Shown here piece by piece: positions 63,515 through 64,000 of a stretch of DNA of 64,000 nucleotides; within the stretch, counting starts at the first letter, position 1, and each line of letters starts with the position of its first letter. The DNA is taken from contig NC_031472.1 in the NCBI RefSeq assembly GCF_000006565.2, positions 2,756,493 through 2,820,492 on the forward strand, read 5' to 3'. Below the pieces are notes generated by a model. The model saw nothing but the letters and a program-made list of their open reading frames with translations, was not told where the DNA came from and ran no database searches. Made by a program: the position numbers and the translations under genes. Source of the DNA: Toxoplasma gondii ME49 (Eukaryota > Apicomplexa > Conoidasida > Eucoccidiorida > Sarcocystidae).

Positions 63515-64000
63515 ATGAGAGTTTATGCATGTGTGTGGACGTTCTTGAGCAAGCTTGTTTAGAGACGTCCTTATCTTTTTTAAGTGAGAGTTTGGAGAAG
63601 GTGATTTCGTTTTTACCTCCGACATCACATCCCGTAAGGCTGCCTGTGTGGCGTGCCTTGCCTTGACTGGCTTGGGGCCGCTTGCGTTTGTGCAGGCTGT
63701 CTGGAGTGCTTCTTCGCATGTGAAAAGTCGCATACATCTAAAGGTCGTTGTTTTTCTATGTTCTCCATTTTCCTTTCTTCCTGCTCTCTTTTGTTTCCTT
63801 CGCCTCCCTCTAGGGTGTCTTACTCTTTGTCAAGAGGAAATTTCTTTCCGCTGCTTCAGGTGTGCATATTGCCGCTTCGCTTGCGACTTTGCCCTGTCAG
63901 TCTGTGTTTCTTTGTTCCTTCCAGAGTAGTGTTTAAGTTTTCGTCAGATGGGATTCGGCTTTTAGACTTCCTGCTTCGGTCTCTCACGGTGCGTTTCCGC
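52311..64000 (+). CDS. DExH-box RNA helicase of the DHX57/DHX29 type, 3' end beyond the window
   Basis: Exons with agreeing phases: 52311-52487, 53461-53580, 54084-54190, 54406-56476 (end could be 56485), 56969-58185, 58791-59081, 59519-59627, 60366-61019, 61307-61384, 61554-61747, 62030-62087, 62426-62496 and 62914-63211 (1815 aa); probable further exons are 63691-63738, 63835-63857 and 63925-63988. The ATG has an ACCATGG context. In order: a Lys-rich head; [13 protein letters not shown]; poly-Ser; a UBA-like stretch ([17 protein letters not shown], about residue 452); the FICLN...LP element of DHX29/57 proteins; an RWD-like start ([10 protein letters not shown]); Walker A ETGSGKTTQ (split by an intron); [13 protein letters not shown] (1339-1342); motif III SAS instead of [23 protein letters not shown]; then winged-helix/ratchet ([11 protein letters not shown]). 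Such helicases act on structured RNA or during translation initiation. UBA plus RWD favours DHX57; the exact orthologue is unproven. Confidence 0.92.
52495..53030. repeat. TA-rich intron with several (TA)n tracts
   Basis: The first helicase intron holds at least five TA runs in about 530 bp, the longest near 52770-52801 and 52970-53013. It has no coding content; short frames here are Tyr/Ile repeats from TATATA. Confidence 0.9.
54600..54735 (+). repeat. Trinucleotide (TCT/TCC/TCA)n tract coding poly-Ser
   Basis: A run of Ser codons, passing into SerAla repeats, in the helicase exon 4 (about residues 200-245). It is read in frame, so the tract is coding. Confidence 0.9.
54838..54945 (+). repeat. 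15-bp coding repeat (Ser-Ser-Ser-Pro-Pro)
   Basis: About six units of tctcctccgtcttcg-type sequence code for PPSSS repeats in the disordered part of the helicase before the UBA-like region. Confidence 0.85.
58645..58742. repeat. (TA)n microsatellite in the Walker A intron
   Basis: TA-rich tract with TACATA variants in the intron that splits the helicase Walker A codons (58186-58790). Confidence 0.9.
59217..59302. repeat. (TA)n microsatellite in a helicase intron
   Basis: Three TA runs with TATG variants in the intron before the DEVH exon. Confidence 0.9.
63365..63515. repeat. TA/TACA-rich tract in a helicase intron
   Basis: Repeated atac, atat and a pure TA run (about 63479-63502) in the intron after the 63211 donor. 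Confidence 0.9.

Noticed and set aside
1..64000. tRNA, rRNA or mitochondrial-type insertions
   Set aside because: No cloverleaf-like or rRNA-like stretch was recognised by eye; a covariance-model scan would be needed to exclude small ones.

Overview
The window looks like nuclear DNA of a coccidian apicomplexan, most likely Toxoplasma gondii or a very close relative such as Hammondia. The reasons are intron-rich genes with GTRAGT-type donors and pyrimidine-rich CAG acceptors, long Ser/Pro/Arg-rich inserts inside conserved enzymes, many (TA)n tracts in introns and spacers, repeated TGCATGC motifs, and protein families typical of the group. No tRNA, rRNA, bacterial operon or CRISPR array was seen. 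The species call is inference; no database search was possible. Exon models were built by hand from splice signals, and reading phase was checked across every junction.

Left part (1-6 kb): an accessory-looking region with a probable two-exon, K/R-rich, coiled-coil, possibly secreted or membrane protein on the minus strand (154-2155). It is followed by a decayed stretch (about 3383-4057) whose fragments resemble a two-domain SRS (SAG1-related) surface antigen broken by frameshifts.

Core part: pyruvate carboxylase in 16 exons on the minus strand (6036-20664, 1406 aa); a 5.3-kb spacer with a short tandem repeat; a plus-strand gene for a 1879-aa, mostly disordered protein of unknown function (26011-32776); a minus-strand DHHC palmitoyltransferase in 8 exons (36308-42270, 853 aa); a divergently transcribed SET-domain protein in 6 exons (43526-48808, 308 aa), whose second intron holds about 2 kb of a 33-bp minisatellite; a 3.5-kb spacer with a 103-bp-arm inverted repeat beside (TA)n tracts; and a plus-strand DExH RNA helicase of the DHX57/DHX29 type with UBA-like and RWD-like regions, cut off by the right edge (52311 to beyond 64000).

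The genes do not form a pathway. They are independent housekeeping or regulatory genes: mitochondrial anaplerosis, protein S-acylation, lysine methylation and RNA remodelling or translation. The DHHC and SET genes share a 1.26-kb divergent spacer and could share promoter elements. The least explained items are the long hairpin near 50.2-50.5 kb, the intronic minisatellite that is open in several frames on both strands, and the large unrecognised protein.
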